A stretch of DNA of 64,000 nt from Meiothermus sp. (GCA_026004095.1 BPIL01000002.1:124001-188000); one strand, 5' to 3'. Counted from the first letter of the stretch, positions 34,051 through 42,919 are shown. The notes: generated from the letters alone by a model not told the origin. Numbers and translations: made by a program.

Positions 34051-36339
34051 ATGAATACGACACACATTGCGCCTCTTTTAGCTCTGCTTGTACTGTTGCT
34101 ATCCGGATGCAACCTGCAGAAAAGCAATTCGGGCCAGGTATCGGATGGTTCGGCCCAGACACCCTCCATGCCCCGTTTTGAGGGGGCCCCGGTGGCCCTG
34201 CCTTTGCAGCAGCCAGACGCCAACCGTCCCCTTCCCAGGGTGCAGATTTCCGGCTCGAGCCAGCCTCGGCCAGGGAGCGTGCAGCCGCAGGGGCTGCCGG
34301 CAAACCGTGTGGCCCTGCGCATCCTGGTGATTGGCCCAACCCCCGAAGACCCTGGCCTGCAAGCCTGGCGGGCCTTGCTCGACCAACTGGGGGCCAACTA
34401 CGAGGTCTTGATGGCCTCCACGCAAGATCTAACCCCGACAATGCTGGAAGATAGCTCTGGTGGGCGCTTCCAGGCTATCTTGCTGGCCAGCAACAACCTG
34501 GCTTACGAGGTATCACCGGGGGTTTTTGCCAGCGCTTTTGATGCGGATGAGTGGAATCGGCTCTGGGACTACCAGCGCCGTTATGCAGCCCGTTTGGTTT
34601 CGCTTTACACCTTCCCCGGAACAGGCGATCCGGTTTTCAATTACGCCGAACCCGAGGACTACTGCATTCGCGCTGTGCGGCCCGCGGGCGATGAAGGGGT
34701 GCGCACCGATAACCCGGCCGACAATCCGCCGGGTAATCCACCTCCTTATCCCCCTGTTCGGATGACCCTTACCCCTGAGGGGCGGGGTTTGTTTAGCTAC
34801 CTCAACCCAAACGCAGAGATTCCCATTCAAAACGCCTATCTTTACCCGGCTCGTCTGGCCACGCCCCAGGAGTCACCCGGCTGTTCGGCACAGCCGCTTT
34901 TGCAGGACTCGAGCGGCAATGTGCTGGGGGTGTTGAGCAGGTCTGCCGATGGACGTGAGCGCATTGCCCTGACCTTTGCCAGCAACCCCTACCTGCTGCA
35001 CACCCAACTGCTGGGCTATGGCCTCGTTCGCTGGGCTACGCGGGGGCTGTTCATCGGGGAGCGGCGGCATATTCTGGCCGTTGACGTGGACGACTGGGGC
35101 CTCGAGTCCGACTGGTGGGACGAGGCCCTCCGGCCCGGCGATCCCCTGCGCTACCGGCCCCAGCCCTTCAGGCTTTCGGCGCAGGATGCGTGGTCGGTCT
35201 ACCAGCAGCAGCGCCAGCTCAATGCCAGCTATCCGCTCAGCAACGGCTTTATGCTGAACCTGGCCTTCAACGGGCGCGGGGTGAACCTTGGTGCGGCGGC
35301 CAGTTGCAACCCAGGGGTGTCCAGCGGCGACCCTTTGTCCAGCCTGACCAAGTGCCTGGCCAGCCGGATGCGCTGGGTCAACCACACCCGCGACCATCCC
35401 TCCATGGACAACATCACCGACCCGGTGGCGTTGCGTTTCCAAATAGCTGAGAATACCCGCTTAGCCAACCAGATAGGGCTTTGGTACAGCCCCAAAACCC
35501 TCAAAACCGGTGAACTCTCGGGCCTGGGCTGGTACCGGAGCCCTGCCCCAGCGCCGGTGATTCCCCCCGCGTTGCCTTCGGAGTGCCCTGCGGTTTCGGG
35601 GTCCACCGGCCCTGGTTCGGATGAACCGCGCAAGGATTTTGGCCTGGTCTGCGCCAATCAAGCCCTCCTCGACCGCGCGGTTGAACTGGGTATTCGCTAC
35701 ATTCATGGCAATTACTCGGTAAAAAGCCACCAGCCCCCCTGTCCCATCTGTGGGGTGGCGCTGCGCCCCGGTCTGCTAATGATTCCGGTCTGGCCCACCA
35801 ACATCGCCTACACCGTGACCACCCCGGCCGAGGCTGCCTCGTTCTACAACTACATTTACGCACCGGGTGGGCGCTTCCCATACTGGCCCAGGGCGCTTAC
35901 TTACCAGGAAATTCTCGAGCAGGAAACCAACCTGGCCCTCTACCATCTGCAGGTTAGCGCCAGCTCGCACTACTTCCACCAGGCCAACCTGCGTGAGTAT
36001 GCGCCGGGGCGCAGCCTGGTTTTCGATTACCTCGAGCGCTTAATGCAGAAATACACCAGCTACTACAGCATCCCGGTGCTTAACCCCTCCTGGGACGAAA
36101 TTGGCGCGTATGTGGCTGAGCGTACTCAACACACAGCTCTGCTCCGGTCAGGTATCACCGCTTTTTGGGATCGCAGCCAGGGTCAGGTCACAATCTCTGC
36201 GCCTACCGGAACTTCCGGTGTGCTGTTTTTTACGGGGGCTGCGCAGGGGGTGAGCTGGGTGTATGGCGGGGATACCGTGTCAAAAGTAAACCTGTTGGCT
36301 GGGCAGGAGTTGCGTTTTTCCTACCACCCTGGGGAATAG
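34051..36339 (+). CDS. lipoprotein with PelA/Agd3-like (CE18-type) polysaccharide deacetylase domain
   Basis: 762 residues with signal peptide and lipobox LLSGC. Residues about 90-330 form a flavodoxin-like or CBM-type region (RILVIGPTPEDPGLQAWRALL). The deacetylase barrel follows: metal-binding aspartates in HILAVDVDDWG (about 340-348) and the histidine motif WVNHTRDHPSMD (about 442-452, NHTxxH). Further cysteine-bearing loops (CPICG) and a C-terminal beta domain end the protein. These motifs are those of the deacetylase half of PelA and of the fungal GAG deacetylase Agd3, which remove acetyl groups from GalNAc polymers. In Pseudomonas the GH114 hydrolase and deacetylase are fused in PelA; here they are separate genes. 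Directly followed by pelF. Confidence 0.72.
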   Translation: MNTTHIAPLLALLVLLLSGCNLQKSNSGQVSDGSAQTPSMPRFEGAPVALPLQQPDANRPLPRVQISGSSQPRPGSVQPQGLPANRVALRILVIGPTPEDPGLQAWRALLDQLGANYEVLMASTQDLTPTMLEDSSGGRFQAILLASNNLAYEVSPGVFASAFDADEWNRLWDYQRRYAARLVSLYTFPGTGDPVFNYAEPEDYCIRAVRPAGDEGVRTDNPADNPPGNPPPYPPVRMTLTPEGRGLFSYLNPNAEIPIQNAYLYPARLATPQESPGCSAQPLLQDSSGNVLGVLSRSADGRERIALTFASNPYLLHTQLLGYGLVRWATRGLFIGERRHILAVDVDDWGLESDWWDEALRPGDPLRYRPQPFRLSAQDAWSVYQQQRQLNASYPLSNGFMLNLAFNGRGVNLGAAASCNPGVSSGDPLSSLTKCLASRMRWVNHTRDHPSMDNITDPVALRFQIAENTRLANQIGLWYSPKTLKTGELSGLGWYRSPAPAPVIPPALPSECPAVSGSTGPGSDEPRKDFGLVCANQALLDRAVELGIRYIHGNYSVKSHQPPCPICGVALRPGLLMIPVWPTNIAYTVTTPAEAASFYNYIYAPGGRFPYWPRALTYQEILEQETNLALYHLQVSASSHYFHQANLREYAPGRSLVFDYLERLMQKYTSYYSIPVLNPSWDEIGAYVAERTQHTALLRSGITAFWDRSQGQVTISAPTGTSGVLFFTGAAQGVSWVYGGDTVSKVNLLAGQELRFSYHPGE

Positions 36340-36360
36340 GGGAGGGCTTGGACAGATTTT

Positions 36361-37857
36361 ATGAGAATTGCTCTGATCACCGAAGGAACCTATCCCTTTG
36401 TGGAAGGAGGGGTAAGCGTCTGGTGTGACCAGCTAATTCGTGGGCTCCAGGAGCTGGAATTTGAAGTAATTGCCCTCACTGGAAATGGCCTGGAAAAAGC
36501 GGTTTACCCTCCTCCTGCCAACCTCAAGGGCGTGGTGAATTTTCCCCTATGGAGTTCGGTTCGTAGGGGTCGCTCCAGGAACCGGGCTTCCCGCTGGTTT
36601 AACCAGGTACACCACAGCTTTGTAAACGCCCTGGTAAGGCCCAACTGGGGCACCACCTATTTTCTTTGGGCCTTAAAGGCAATGGCTGGCTACGCCCAGC
36701 AGGCCGACCTGGGGGAGGCTTTGCTGAGTGAAGCTTCGATTGGACGTTTGATTAAAGCTTGGAAGGAGTGCCAGGATGCCTCCGGCGCGGAGCTACCGGA
36801 ATTAACCCTACAGGATGCTTTGCTGGCTACAGATCTGCTCGAGCACCTGCTCCGCCCTTTGCAGTTTATCCCACCCAGAGCCGCAGTCTATCACGCCGTT
36901 TCCAACGGGCCTGCAGCCTTGGTTGGAATGATGGGCAAATGGCACCACCAGGCCCCTTTTGTGCTTACCGAGCATGGGGTGTACCTCCGGGAGCGCTATC
37001 TAAGCTACCTTCAGGCACCCTATAGCTCTTCGGTGCGAATCCTAATTCTGAACTTTTTCCGCTTGCTCTCGAGCGCGGCCTACCGCATGGCCGATCTGAT
37101 CGTGCCGGTCTCGGAGTACAACCGCCGCTGGGAGGAACGCAACGGGGCTTTTCCTTCCTCTATTCGACCGATACACAACGGCATTGACCCAACGCAGTTT
37201 CCGCCACCCGCAGTAGAACCCGATCTGCCGACGCTCGTTTTTGTGGGCCGTATCGACCCCCTTAAAGACCTGCATACCTTGATTGAAGCATTTGCATACA
37301 CCAAAGAGCAGGTTCCCAATGCTCGCTTGCGCATTTTTGGCCCTACCCCAAAGGGCAACGAGCCTTATCGAGCGAGCTGCGAAGAGCTTATCGTTAGGTT
37401 GGGACTGCAGGGGGCAGCGAGCTTCGAAGGCCGTGTTTCACCGGTCGCAAAGGGCTATCAAGCCGGCCATGTGGTGGTGCTGAGCAGCATCTCGGAGAGT
37501 TTCCCTTACGCGGTGATCGAGGCTATGTCGTGTGAGCGGGCTACAGTTTCCACCGATGTGGGGGGGGTGGCGGAGGCGGTGGGGGATGCAGGCATTCTGG
37601 TACCGGCCCGCGACCCTGTGGCTATGGGCAAGGCATGCGTCGAGCTTTTGCTCGATGATGAACGTCGAATTGCTTTGGGTAAAGCGGCGCGGGCTCGGGT
37701 GCTCAAATACTTTACCCTCGAGCGTTTTCTGAACGACTACCGGAAAATGTACCAGGACGTGGTTTTCGCGGCTCAAGCTGGGCGAGTTCCTGTCCAAGAA
37801 GAGGCAAAAGATCGGGCTGATCTGATGCTGGTAGGTAGTGGTGAGGTTGTTACATGA
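36361..37857 (+). CDS. pelF: PelF-like GT4 glycosyltransferase
   Basis: 498 residues. The N-terminal IALITEGTYPFVEGGVSVW is the signature opening of PelF, the cytoplasmic UDP-sugar transferase that builds Pel polysaccharide. The long insert between about residues 50 and 170, the FVLTEHGVYLRERYL block, IRPIHNGIDPTQF, LVFVGRIDPLKDLHTLIEAF and the donor-site SISESFPYAVIEAMSCERATVSTDVGGVAEAV match this GT-B enzyme. It starts at ATG 36361, 21 bases after the deacetylase stop, so the two are co-transcribed. In characterised systems the donor is UDP-GalNAc or UDP-GlcNAc; that is inferred here. Confidence 0.88.
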   Translation: MRIALITEGTYPFVEGGVSVWCDQLIRGLQELEFEVIALTGNGLEKAVYPPPANLKGVVNFPLWSSVRRGRSRNRASRWFNQVHHSFVNALVRPNWGTTYFLWALKAMAGYAQQADLGEALLSEASIGRLIKAWKECQDASGAELPELTLQDALLATDLLEHLLRPLQFIPPRAAVYHAVSNGPAALVGMMGKWHHQAPFVLTEHGVYLRERYLSYLQAPYSSSVRILILNFFRLLSSAAYRMADLIVPVSEYNRRWEERNGAFPSSIRPIHNGIDPTQFPPPAVEPDLPTLVFVGRIDPLKDLHTLIEAFAYTKEQVPNARLRIFGPTPKGNEPYRASCEELIVRLGLQGAASFEGRVSPVAKGYQAGHVVVLSSISESFPYAVIEAMSCERATVSTDVGGVAEAVGDAGILVPARDPVAMGKACVELLLDDERRIALGKAARARVLKYFTLERFLNDYRKMYQDVVFAAQAGRVPVQEEAKDRADLMLVGSGEVVT

Positions 37858-38049
37858 GATTCCCTACCCCCGACAGGGTCTGTTACGATGCATATATCTG
37901 TGGGGTGGGATATCGTGGAGCCTCCTTGAGAAGGTGGGCGCGGCAATGGATGGTAGGATGCACCCTCCTGTCACAACTTCGCAGGAGGGCATGCAAATTT
38001 GAACCGTTGGCAGAAGGCCGGTGGGACACCCCGAGGAGTGGTAGTCGGC
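37858..38049 (+). other. 192-base spacer between pelF and the PelG-like gene
   Basis: A spacer this long inside a tight cluster is unusual. It holds a hairpin CCCTCCTG / CAGGAGGG (37963-37989, 11-nt loop) and short direct and inverted repeats around GATATC and GGTGGG. A 73-codon frame begins at the ATGA overlap with the pelF stop, but its codon choice is not like that of the neighbours. I see no match to the known c-di-GMP riboswitch cores. Confidence 0.4.
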
Positions 38050-39480
38050 ATGAGCCAGCGTACAGAGTTTTATAGCGAGCGGGGGGTGGCGGTCTTAGCC
38101 AGTTACACCCGCACTGGGTACCCGGTGGGTACCCCGGATCGCCTAACGCCGCTGTTGCAACACCTCGGGCCGTTGATTGAAACCGCAGTGGATGCCCAGC
38201 AGGTAGCTGCGGTGCTCGAGGCTCACGGCTACAACGACCGAATGGTGCTGGAACGCTACGGATACCCCAATGTGTTTGAGCTGGCAGAAGCGCTCTATCG
38301 GATAGCGCCGCGCCGAGCGGCTGCTTCCAGACGTAAAGCCAATCGCCTACCCGAAACTTTGCGAGAGCTTTCGCATGGGCTTTTTTATGGGATGCCCGGC
38401 CTGTTTTTCCCGGCGATTTTTGCCTGGGTGGGTGCCCGGGAAGCCACCCTCGGCCTGATTTTGTCGGCGATTTTGGGCTGGGCATGGAGCCAGGGCATGA
38501 TTCGCCTGGCCTATGTGCTGATGGGGCGTGGGTTTTTTGCAGAGGCCCGCAGGCTGCTACACACCATGCTGTTTTTGGGCCTGGGCCTGGCCGTACTGGT
38601 TGCGCTGCTCCTGCAGGCCGACCTGGCCCTCTCGACCTTGGTGGTATTGCAGTCGGCTTACCACATGGCCTCGAGCATCCTGCTTTTGTATAAACGCGAG
38701 CTGTGGCTGCTGCTGGCCGCTCTACCGGCGGTGCTGGCTGGGGTGCTGTTTTTGTGGTTTCCTGACCTGCTGGGCGCTGCTAACACCGTTGCAGTTATGA
38801 TGATATCTGTTCTGCTAAGTGTAGCCGCTGCCCTTCTCGACCTGCGAACCAAAGCTGGACACTCACCCTGGAAGGTGCTGCACAAAGCCGACTGGCTGGA
38901 TGCGATCCCGCTGGTGCTGTATGGGCTCTTTAGTGCGATCTTTGTTTTCATCAACCCCTTCTGGCACTGGGTTACCGGCACCTCCATTGTGCTGGGCCTG
39001 GCGGTGGTGCCGCTGGTGCTGAGCATGGGCGGGCTGGAATGGCAGTTGCGGGTTTTTTTGGAGCGGGTGAGCTTGCTGCTGGCCAGCACCAGCGACCTGA
39101 GGGTGTTTGCCCGTAACATCAATCGCATTTTTCTATCTGCGCTGGCTTCGTATGCCGCGCTGTTGCTAGTCCTAAGCCTGCTGACCAAGGTATTTTTCGG
39201 CCTCAACAGCCCGGCGTCGGAGGTCTTTTTGCTCGCAAACTTTTTACTGGGCATTGGGTTTTTCGTGGCTTTTACCCTCACCTCCATGAACCGTACCTTG
39301 AGGGTTTTGCTGGGCATGCTGCTGGCGTTGCTGGTTTATGCCGTGGCGTTTGCCCTGTCCATCCAGGGCCTGCTCCCCCTGGATGAGTCGGTGAGCTATC
39401 TGATCGGGTGTGGGGTTTTTACCAGTTACCTGCTGCTGGTGGCTTTGCCAGTTTTACGTGAATTGCGCAACTACCAGTGA
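38050..39480 (+). CDS. 12-TM PelG-like membrane protein with N-terminal cytoplasmic domain
   Basis: The start ATG 38050 follows GAGGAG by 11 bases; TTG 37999 in the same frame is less likely. 476 residues. About the first 95 are soluble and include AVLEAHGYNDRMVLERYGYP, then roughly 12 hydrophobic helices starting at LFYGMPGLFFPAIFAWVG, with an amphipathic break (FLERVSLLLASTSDLRVFAR) after the eighth. The size, helix number and position next to pelF fit PelG, the MATE/MOP-type transporter of Pel, but I do not see the usual PelG opening sequence, so it may be a distant PelG or a different flippase. It couples through GTGA to the next gene. Confidence 0.6.
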   Translation: MSQRTEFYSERGVAVLASYTRTGYPVGTPDRLTPLLQHLGPLIETAVDAQQVAAVLEAHGYNDRMVLERYGYPNVFELAEALYRIAPRRAAASRRKANRLPETLRELSHGLFYGMPGLFFPAIFAWVGAREATLGLILSAILGWAWSQGMIRLAYVLMGRGFFAEARRLLHTMLFLGLGLAVLVALLLQADLALSTLVVLQSAYHMASSILLLYKRELWLLLAALPAVLAGVLFLWFPDLLGAANTVAVMMISVLLSVAAALLDLRTKAGHSPWKVLHKADWLDAIPLVLYGLFSAIFVFINPFWHWVTGTSIVLGLAVVPLVLSMGGLEWQLRVFLERVSLLLASTSDLRVFARNINRIFLSALASYAALLLVLSLLTKVFFGLNSPASEVFLLANFLLGIGFFVAFTLTSMNRTLRVLLGMLLALLVYAVAFALSIQGLLPLDESVSYLIGCGVFTSYLLLVALPVLRELRNYQ

Positions 39481-39488
39481 GGCGAAGG

Positions 39489-40184
39489 ATGTACCGCAAG
39501 GAAGCCTTGGCTTTTTACTACGGCAAAGGACGCCTACAACAACTGCGCCGCTATGCCCAGGTGGTCTTGCAAACCTGGGCCTATACCCCTATAGAGCTTC
39601 AGTGGCTGCGCCGCCAGGGCACCCGGCCACTGGCCTACTTGAGCCTGGGCGAGGATCAGCCCACCCCGGCGCCATGGCATCGCCACGCCCGCAACCTGGA
39701 CTGGAATACGGTTTATGTAGATCCGGCCCACCCCGACTGGATTAGAAGCCGCCTGGACGAGGCTCAAACGGCCATCGAGATGGGCTTTGAGGGTCTATTT
39801 CTGGATACCCTGGACACTGCGGCCCTCTATCCCCAGGATCGGGGCGCCATGCTGCGGCTCATAGCCCGGTTGCGCGCGCTGGTGAGCTCCAGACCCCTAT
39901 ACGCCAACCGGGGGTTTCATCTTCTACCCGAGCTGTCGAGCCTGATCAACGGGGTGGTTCTGGAGTCGTTTTCCACCACCTGGACGCCCAGGGGTTACCG
40001 GGTGCTGCCCGCCTACGAACTCGAGTACAACCTGAGCTGCCTATTTCGCTTGCAGGGGTTGGGCCTCGAGCTCTATGCGCTGGACTACGCCGATCGTTTC
40101 TGGCTCGAGGGTTTTGCTCGAGCCCGGGCGATGTACTACGGGTTGCCGACCTTTGTTAGCAACCGCGACCTAACCCGGCTATAG
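39489..40184 (+). CDS. GH114-like protein without signal peptide (PelA N-domain type)
   Basis: 231 residues from ATG 39489 (GAGG 6 bases upstream); GTG 39477, overlapping the previous stop, is an alternative. The sequence opens ALAFYYGKGRLQQLRRYAQVV and continues with LQWLRRQGTRPLAYLSLGED, WIRSRLDEAQTAIEMGFEGLFLDTLDT, RPLYANRGFHLLPEL and VVLESFSTTWTPRGY, matching the N-terminal hydrolase-like domain of PelA and other GH114 barrels. There is no signal peptide, so it should act in the cytoplasm unless exported another way. It differs clearly from the GH114 at 32873, so the cluster holds two kinds. Confidence 0.8.
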   Translation: MYRKEALAFYYGKGRLQQLRRYAQVVLQTWAYTPIELQWLRRQGTRPLAYLSLGEDQPTPAPWHRHARNLDWNTVYVDPAHPDWIRSRLDEAQTAIEMGFEGLFLDTLDTAALYPQDRGAMLRLIARLRALVSSRPLYANRGFHLLPELSSLINGVVLESFSTTWTPRGYRVLPAYELEYNLSCLFRLQGLGLELYALDYADRFWLEGFARARAMYYGLPTFVSNRDLTRL

Positions 40185-40185
40185 A

Positions 40186-40596
40186 TTAATCCTGGTCTGG
40201 CTGGAGGTACTGCTTGCCAAAGGCGTGGGGTAGCAGGGCGCCCACGGTGGTGTGTAGCTCGGGGCCGTCGGCGCTCAGGCAGTGCACGGGCACACCGGGA
40301 TGGGCGAACTCGCTTAGCACCTGCCGGCAGCCGCCGCAAGGGGTGGCCGGCTGTGCCCCCCGGCTGAGCACCCAGACCTCGGCGATTTCGCGTTCTCCAG
40401 CCGAAACCATCTGCAAGGTGGCCGACTGCTCAGCGCAGCGCGAGAGGGGGTAGGCGGCGTTTTCGACATTAACCCCACCGTACAGCCGGCCCGACCCCGA
40501 CCTGATCACCGCTGCCACAGCGAAGCCGGAGTAGGGCGAGTAGGAGCGTTCCAGGAGCTGGTGGAGCAGTTCTAATATCTCTTTGGGTGTTGGCAT
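40186..40596 (-). CDS. cdd: cytidine deaminase
   Basis: Zinc enzyme that deaminates cytidine and deoxycytidine for pyrimidine salvage. 136 residues, the normal homotetramer type. Zinc and proton-shuttle motifs: NVENAAYPLSRCAEQSAT (C-A-E) and TPCGGCRQVLSEF (PCxxC). SPYSGFAVAAV binds the nucleoside. It is the last gene of the long minus-strand run and its stop is one base from that of the convergent GH114 gene. Confidence 0.94.
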   Translation of the reverse strand: MPTPKEILELLHQLLERSYSPYSGFAVAAVIRSGSGRLYGGVNVENAAYPLSRCAEQSATLQMVSAGEREIAEVWVLSRGAQPATPCGGCRQVLSEFAHPGVPVHCLSADGPELHTTVGALLPHAFGKQYLQPDQD

Positions 40597-40603
40597 ACCG
40601 TAC

Positions 40604-41980
40604 CTAGGCTTCCTCGGAAGTCACCGATTCACTGAGGGTTTCGTCGTCGGTGGGGGTGGGGGTCTGCTTTTGGGCCCGCACGCGCTCGATGCCCCGGGGG
40701 TCGGCGGTTTCGACGATAAACTCATAACCGCCGTACTCGAGCTTTTCCCCCACCTCGGGAATATGACCAAACTCGTTCATCAAGAATCCCGAGAGGGTGT
40801 CGTACTCGCCTTCGGGCAGTTCGATGCCCAGCTTTTTAGAGGCTTCTTCGAGCGGAACCGAGGCATCGAGCAGATACACCCCCTCGGCGATCTGCTGCAC
40901 CGGGGCCACCTCTTCCTCATCCGACTCGTCGTAGATCTCACCGATAATTTCCTCGATGATGTCCTCGAGGGTGACCAGGCCCGCGGTGCCTTTGAACTCG
41001 TCCACCACGATAGCCATATGGGTTTTACGACGACGCATCTCGCGCAGCAGCTCCCGGGCCCCCATGGTCTCGGGGACAAAATAGGCCGGGTGGCAGATGC
41101 TACCCACCTTGATGCTGTCCAGTTCCGGGCCGCTGTACTCCAGCAGGTCTTTGATATAGGCCACCCCGATGATGTTGTCGATGGTTTCCTGGTATACCGG
41201 AACCCGGGAGTAGCGGTGCTCGCGGGCCATCGCCCAAAAGTCGCGCAGGCTGGCCTCGGCGGATATGGTGACCATTTCTACCCTTGGCACCATAATCGAG
41301 CGCACCAGGGTTTCCTCGAGGTCGAGGATCTGGCTGATGATCTCCCCCTCGCTCTCGTCCAGAACCCCTTCTTTGGATGAAGCCTCCACGATCAACTTGA
41401 GCTCCTCGGCGCTGCCGACCATGGAGTGCGAGGGCGCTTCTTTGAGGCCCATCAGCCGGAGGAAAAAATTACCGCTTCGGTTGAACAGCCAGACCAGCGG
41501 TGTGGTGAGCCGCTGGAAAATGTTGAGCGGCAGAATGGTGAAGACCGCGACCTGCTCGGTGCGCTGCAGGGCGATGCCTTTGGGAATAAGCTCGCCAAAG
41601 AGCACCGTAACGAAGGTGATGAAAACCACCGAAAGCACAAAGCCCACGCTGGAAAGCAGGCTGCTTTCAGTAGCAGCGGCGGCCTCGGGCTGGCCGAACA
41701 ACACCCCGATGCCCGTCACAATCAGCCGGGTGACGTACGGTTCTCCAAAAGCCCCCAGAACCAGGTTGGTGGCGGTGATGCCAAGCTGGGTGGTGGCAAT
41801 GTAGGCGTCAAGCCGGGCCATGGCATCTTTGAGCAGCCGGCCCTGCCAGGCCCCGCTTTCCGCCAGGTGCTCGACCCGGCTGCGCCGGATGGCTACCAGG
41901 GAGAATTCAGCGGTAACGAAAAAAGCGTTGATCAGGATGAGCAAAGCGATGATACCAAGACTACCAGGGATGCTTTCCAT
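40604..41980 (-). CDS. CorC/HlyC-family (CNNM-like) transporter protein
   Basis: 458 residues from ATG 41980; a TTG at 42004 is also in frame and neither has a strong ribosome site. Architecture: DUF21/CNNM membrane domain with about four helices (GIIALLILINAFFVTAEFSL to FITFVTVLFGELIPKGIAL), a CBS pair (IMVPRVEMVTI and AIVVDEFKGTAGLVTLEDIIEEIIGEI), and a C-terminal CorC/HlyC domain (YDTLSGFLMNEFGHIP). Members move or sense Mg2+; the old name hemolysin is misleading. In many bacteria these genes sit beside ybeY and phoH, as here. Confidence 0.9.
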   Translation of the reverse strand: MESIPGSLGIIALLILINAFFVTAEFSLVAIRRSRVEHLAESGAWQGRLLKDAMARLDAYIATTQLGITATNLVLGAFGEPYVTRLIVTGIGVLFGQPEAAAATESSLLSSVGFVLSVVFITFVTVLFGELIPKGIALQRTEQVAVFTILPLNIFQRLTTPLVWLFNRSGNFFLRLMGLKEAPSHSMVGSAEELKLIVEASSKEGVLDESEGEIISQILDLEETLVRSIMVPRVEMVTISAEASLRDFWAMAREHRYSRVPVYQETIDNIIGVAYIKDLLEYSGPELDSIKVGSICHPAYFVPETMGARELLREMRRRKTHMAIVVDEFKGTAGLVTLEDIIEEIIGEIYDESDEEEVAPVQQIAEGVYLLDASVPLEEASKKLGIELPEGEYDTLSGFLMNEFGHIPEVGEKLEYGGYEFIVETADPRGIERVRAQKQTPTPTDDETLSESVTSEEA

Positions 41981-42086
41981 AAGGTTCGCGTCAGGCCCAA
42001 CCAAAAGCTAACTCGCCCCGGAGCGTCCCAGGGCAAGGCCAGGGCCAGGTTTTGGGTGGGGAGTCCATACGCTACTAGCCGAGAGT

Positions 42087-42491
42087 TTACCACAGCCCCA
42101 GCCGGCTCACAAGCGGCGGAAAAAACAGCAAAAAGCCGATCAGGGCTGCAATTGTGCTCACTATCAGTACGCTGGCCGCGGCGATGTCTTTGGCGGCTTT
42201 GGCCAGCGGGTGGTAGTTGGGGGAGACCAGATCCACCACGGCCTCGAGGGCGGTGTTGATAAGCTCGAGGCCCAACACCAGGGCTACCAACAGGAGCACC
42301 GGTACCGGGTTGACCTTCAGCCACCAGGCCAGGCCCAGGGCCAGGGCGGCCACATAGACCTCGAGGCGGAAATTGCGCTGGCTTTTCCAGGCATAACGAA
42401 CCCCGGCCCAGGCATAGCCAAACGAAGCCCGCAGGCCTCGCAGCGGCAGGGGATCGGTTCCGGGTTTGGGTGGTGGGGGGCGGGTTGGCAT
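42087..42491 (-). CDS. dgkA: diacylglycerol/undecaprenol kinase
   Basis: Small integral membrane kinase, 134 residues with a Pro-rich N-terminal tail of 17 residues and three helices. The catalytic block ELINTALEAVVDLVSP and AKAAKDIAAASVLIVSTIAALIG are diagnostic. In Gram-positives this type phosphorylates undecaprenol, in proteobacteria diacylglycerol; for Deinococcota the substrate is not settled. It ends about 100 bases before the CorC gene and begins 3 bases after ybeY. Confidence 0.92.
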   Translation of the reverse strand: MPTRPPPPKPGTDPLPLRGLRASFGYAWAGVRYAWKSQRNFRLEVYVAALALGLAWWLKVNPVPVLLLVALVLGLELINTALEAVVDLVSPNYHPLAKAAKDIAAASVLIVSTIAALIGFLLFFPPLVSRLGLW

Positions 42492-42494
42492 GGT

Positions 42495-42917
42495 TCAGAG
42501 CTCGAGGATGCGGGCCTGCACCCGCCTAAACCCTTCCCATTCGGTCTCGGAGCGGTGGTCGTGTCCCAGCAGGTGCCAAAGCGAATGGGCGGCCAGTACC
42601 TTAACCTCGTGCTGAAGACTGTGCCCAAGCTGCTCGGCCTGGCGGCGGGCGGTATCCAGGCTGATCACGATATCGCCCAGGTGCGGCGGGATGAAGGGGT
42701 CGCCCGGTTCGTAGGTGGGAAACGACAAAACATCGGTAGGGGCATCCTCCCCCCAGTGCTGCTGCTTGAGGGCCCGTATCTCGTCGTCGTTGGTAAGGAT
42801 CAGGGTTAGAGACTTGTCCCCGTGCCCAAGCTCCGCCAGTAGAAGCCCAAGCGCCCTGCGCACCGCAGGGCCCAGCCCTCGAGGCACTCGAGTGTGCGCA
42901 ACCAGATCTACCCCCAT
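42495..42917 (-). CDS. ybeY: endoribonuclease YbeY
   Basis: Metal-dependent RNase needed for rRNA maturation and ribosome quality control. 140 residues. The zinc motif H-x3-H-x5-H is in AAHSLWHLLGHDHRSE, and TDVLSFPTYEP and LGDIVISLDTARRQAEQLGHSLQHE are typical. It begins 2 bases after the phoH stop, the usual phoH-ybeY pairing. Confidence 0.95.
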   Translation of the reverse strand: MGVDLVAHTRVPRGLGPAVRRALGLLLAELGHGDKSLTLILTNDDEIRALKQQHWGEDAPTDVLSFPTYEPGDPFIPPHLGDIVISLDTARRQAEQLGHSLQHEVKVLAAHSLWHLLGHDHRSETEWEGFRRVQARILEL

Positions 42918-42919
42918 GG

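Noticed and set aside
37854-38075. 73-codon frame starting at the ATGA overlap with pelF
   Set aside because: The start position is attractive, but codon choice is unlike the neighbours, the sequence has no features, and it overlaps the PelG-like start. Kept as spacer.
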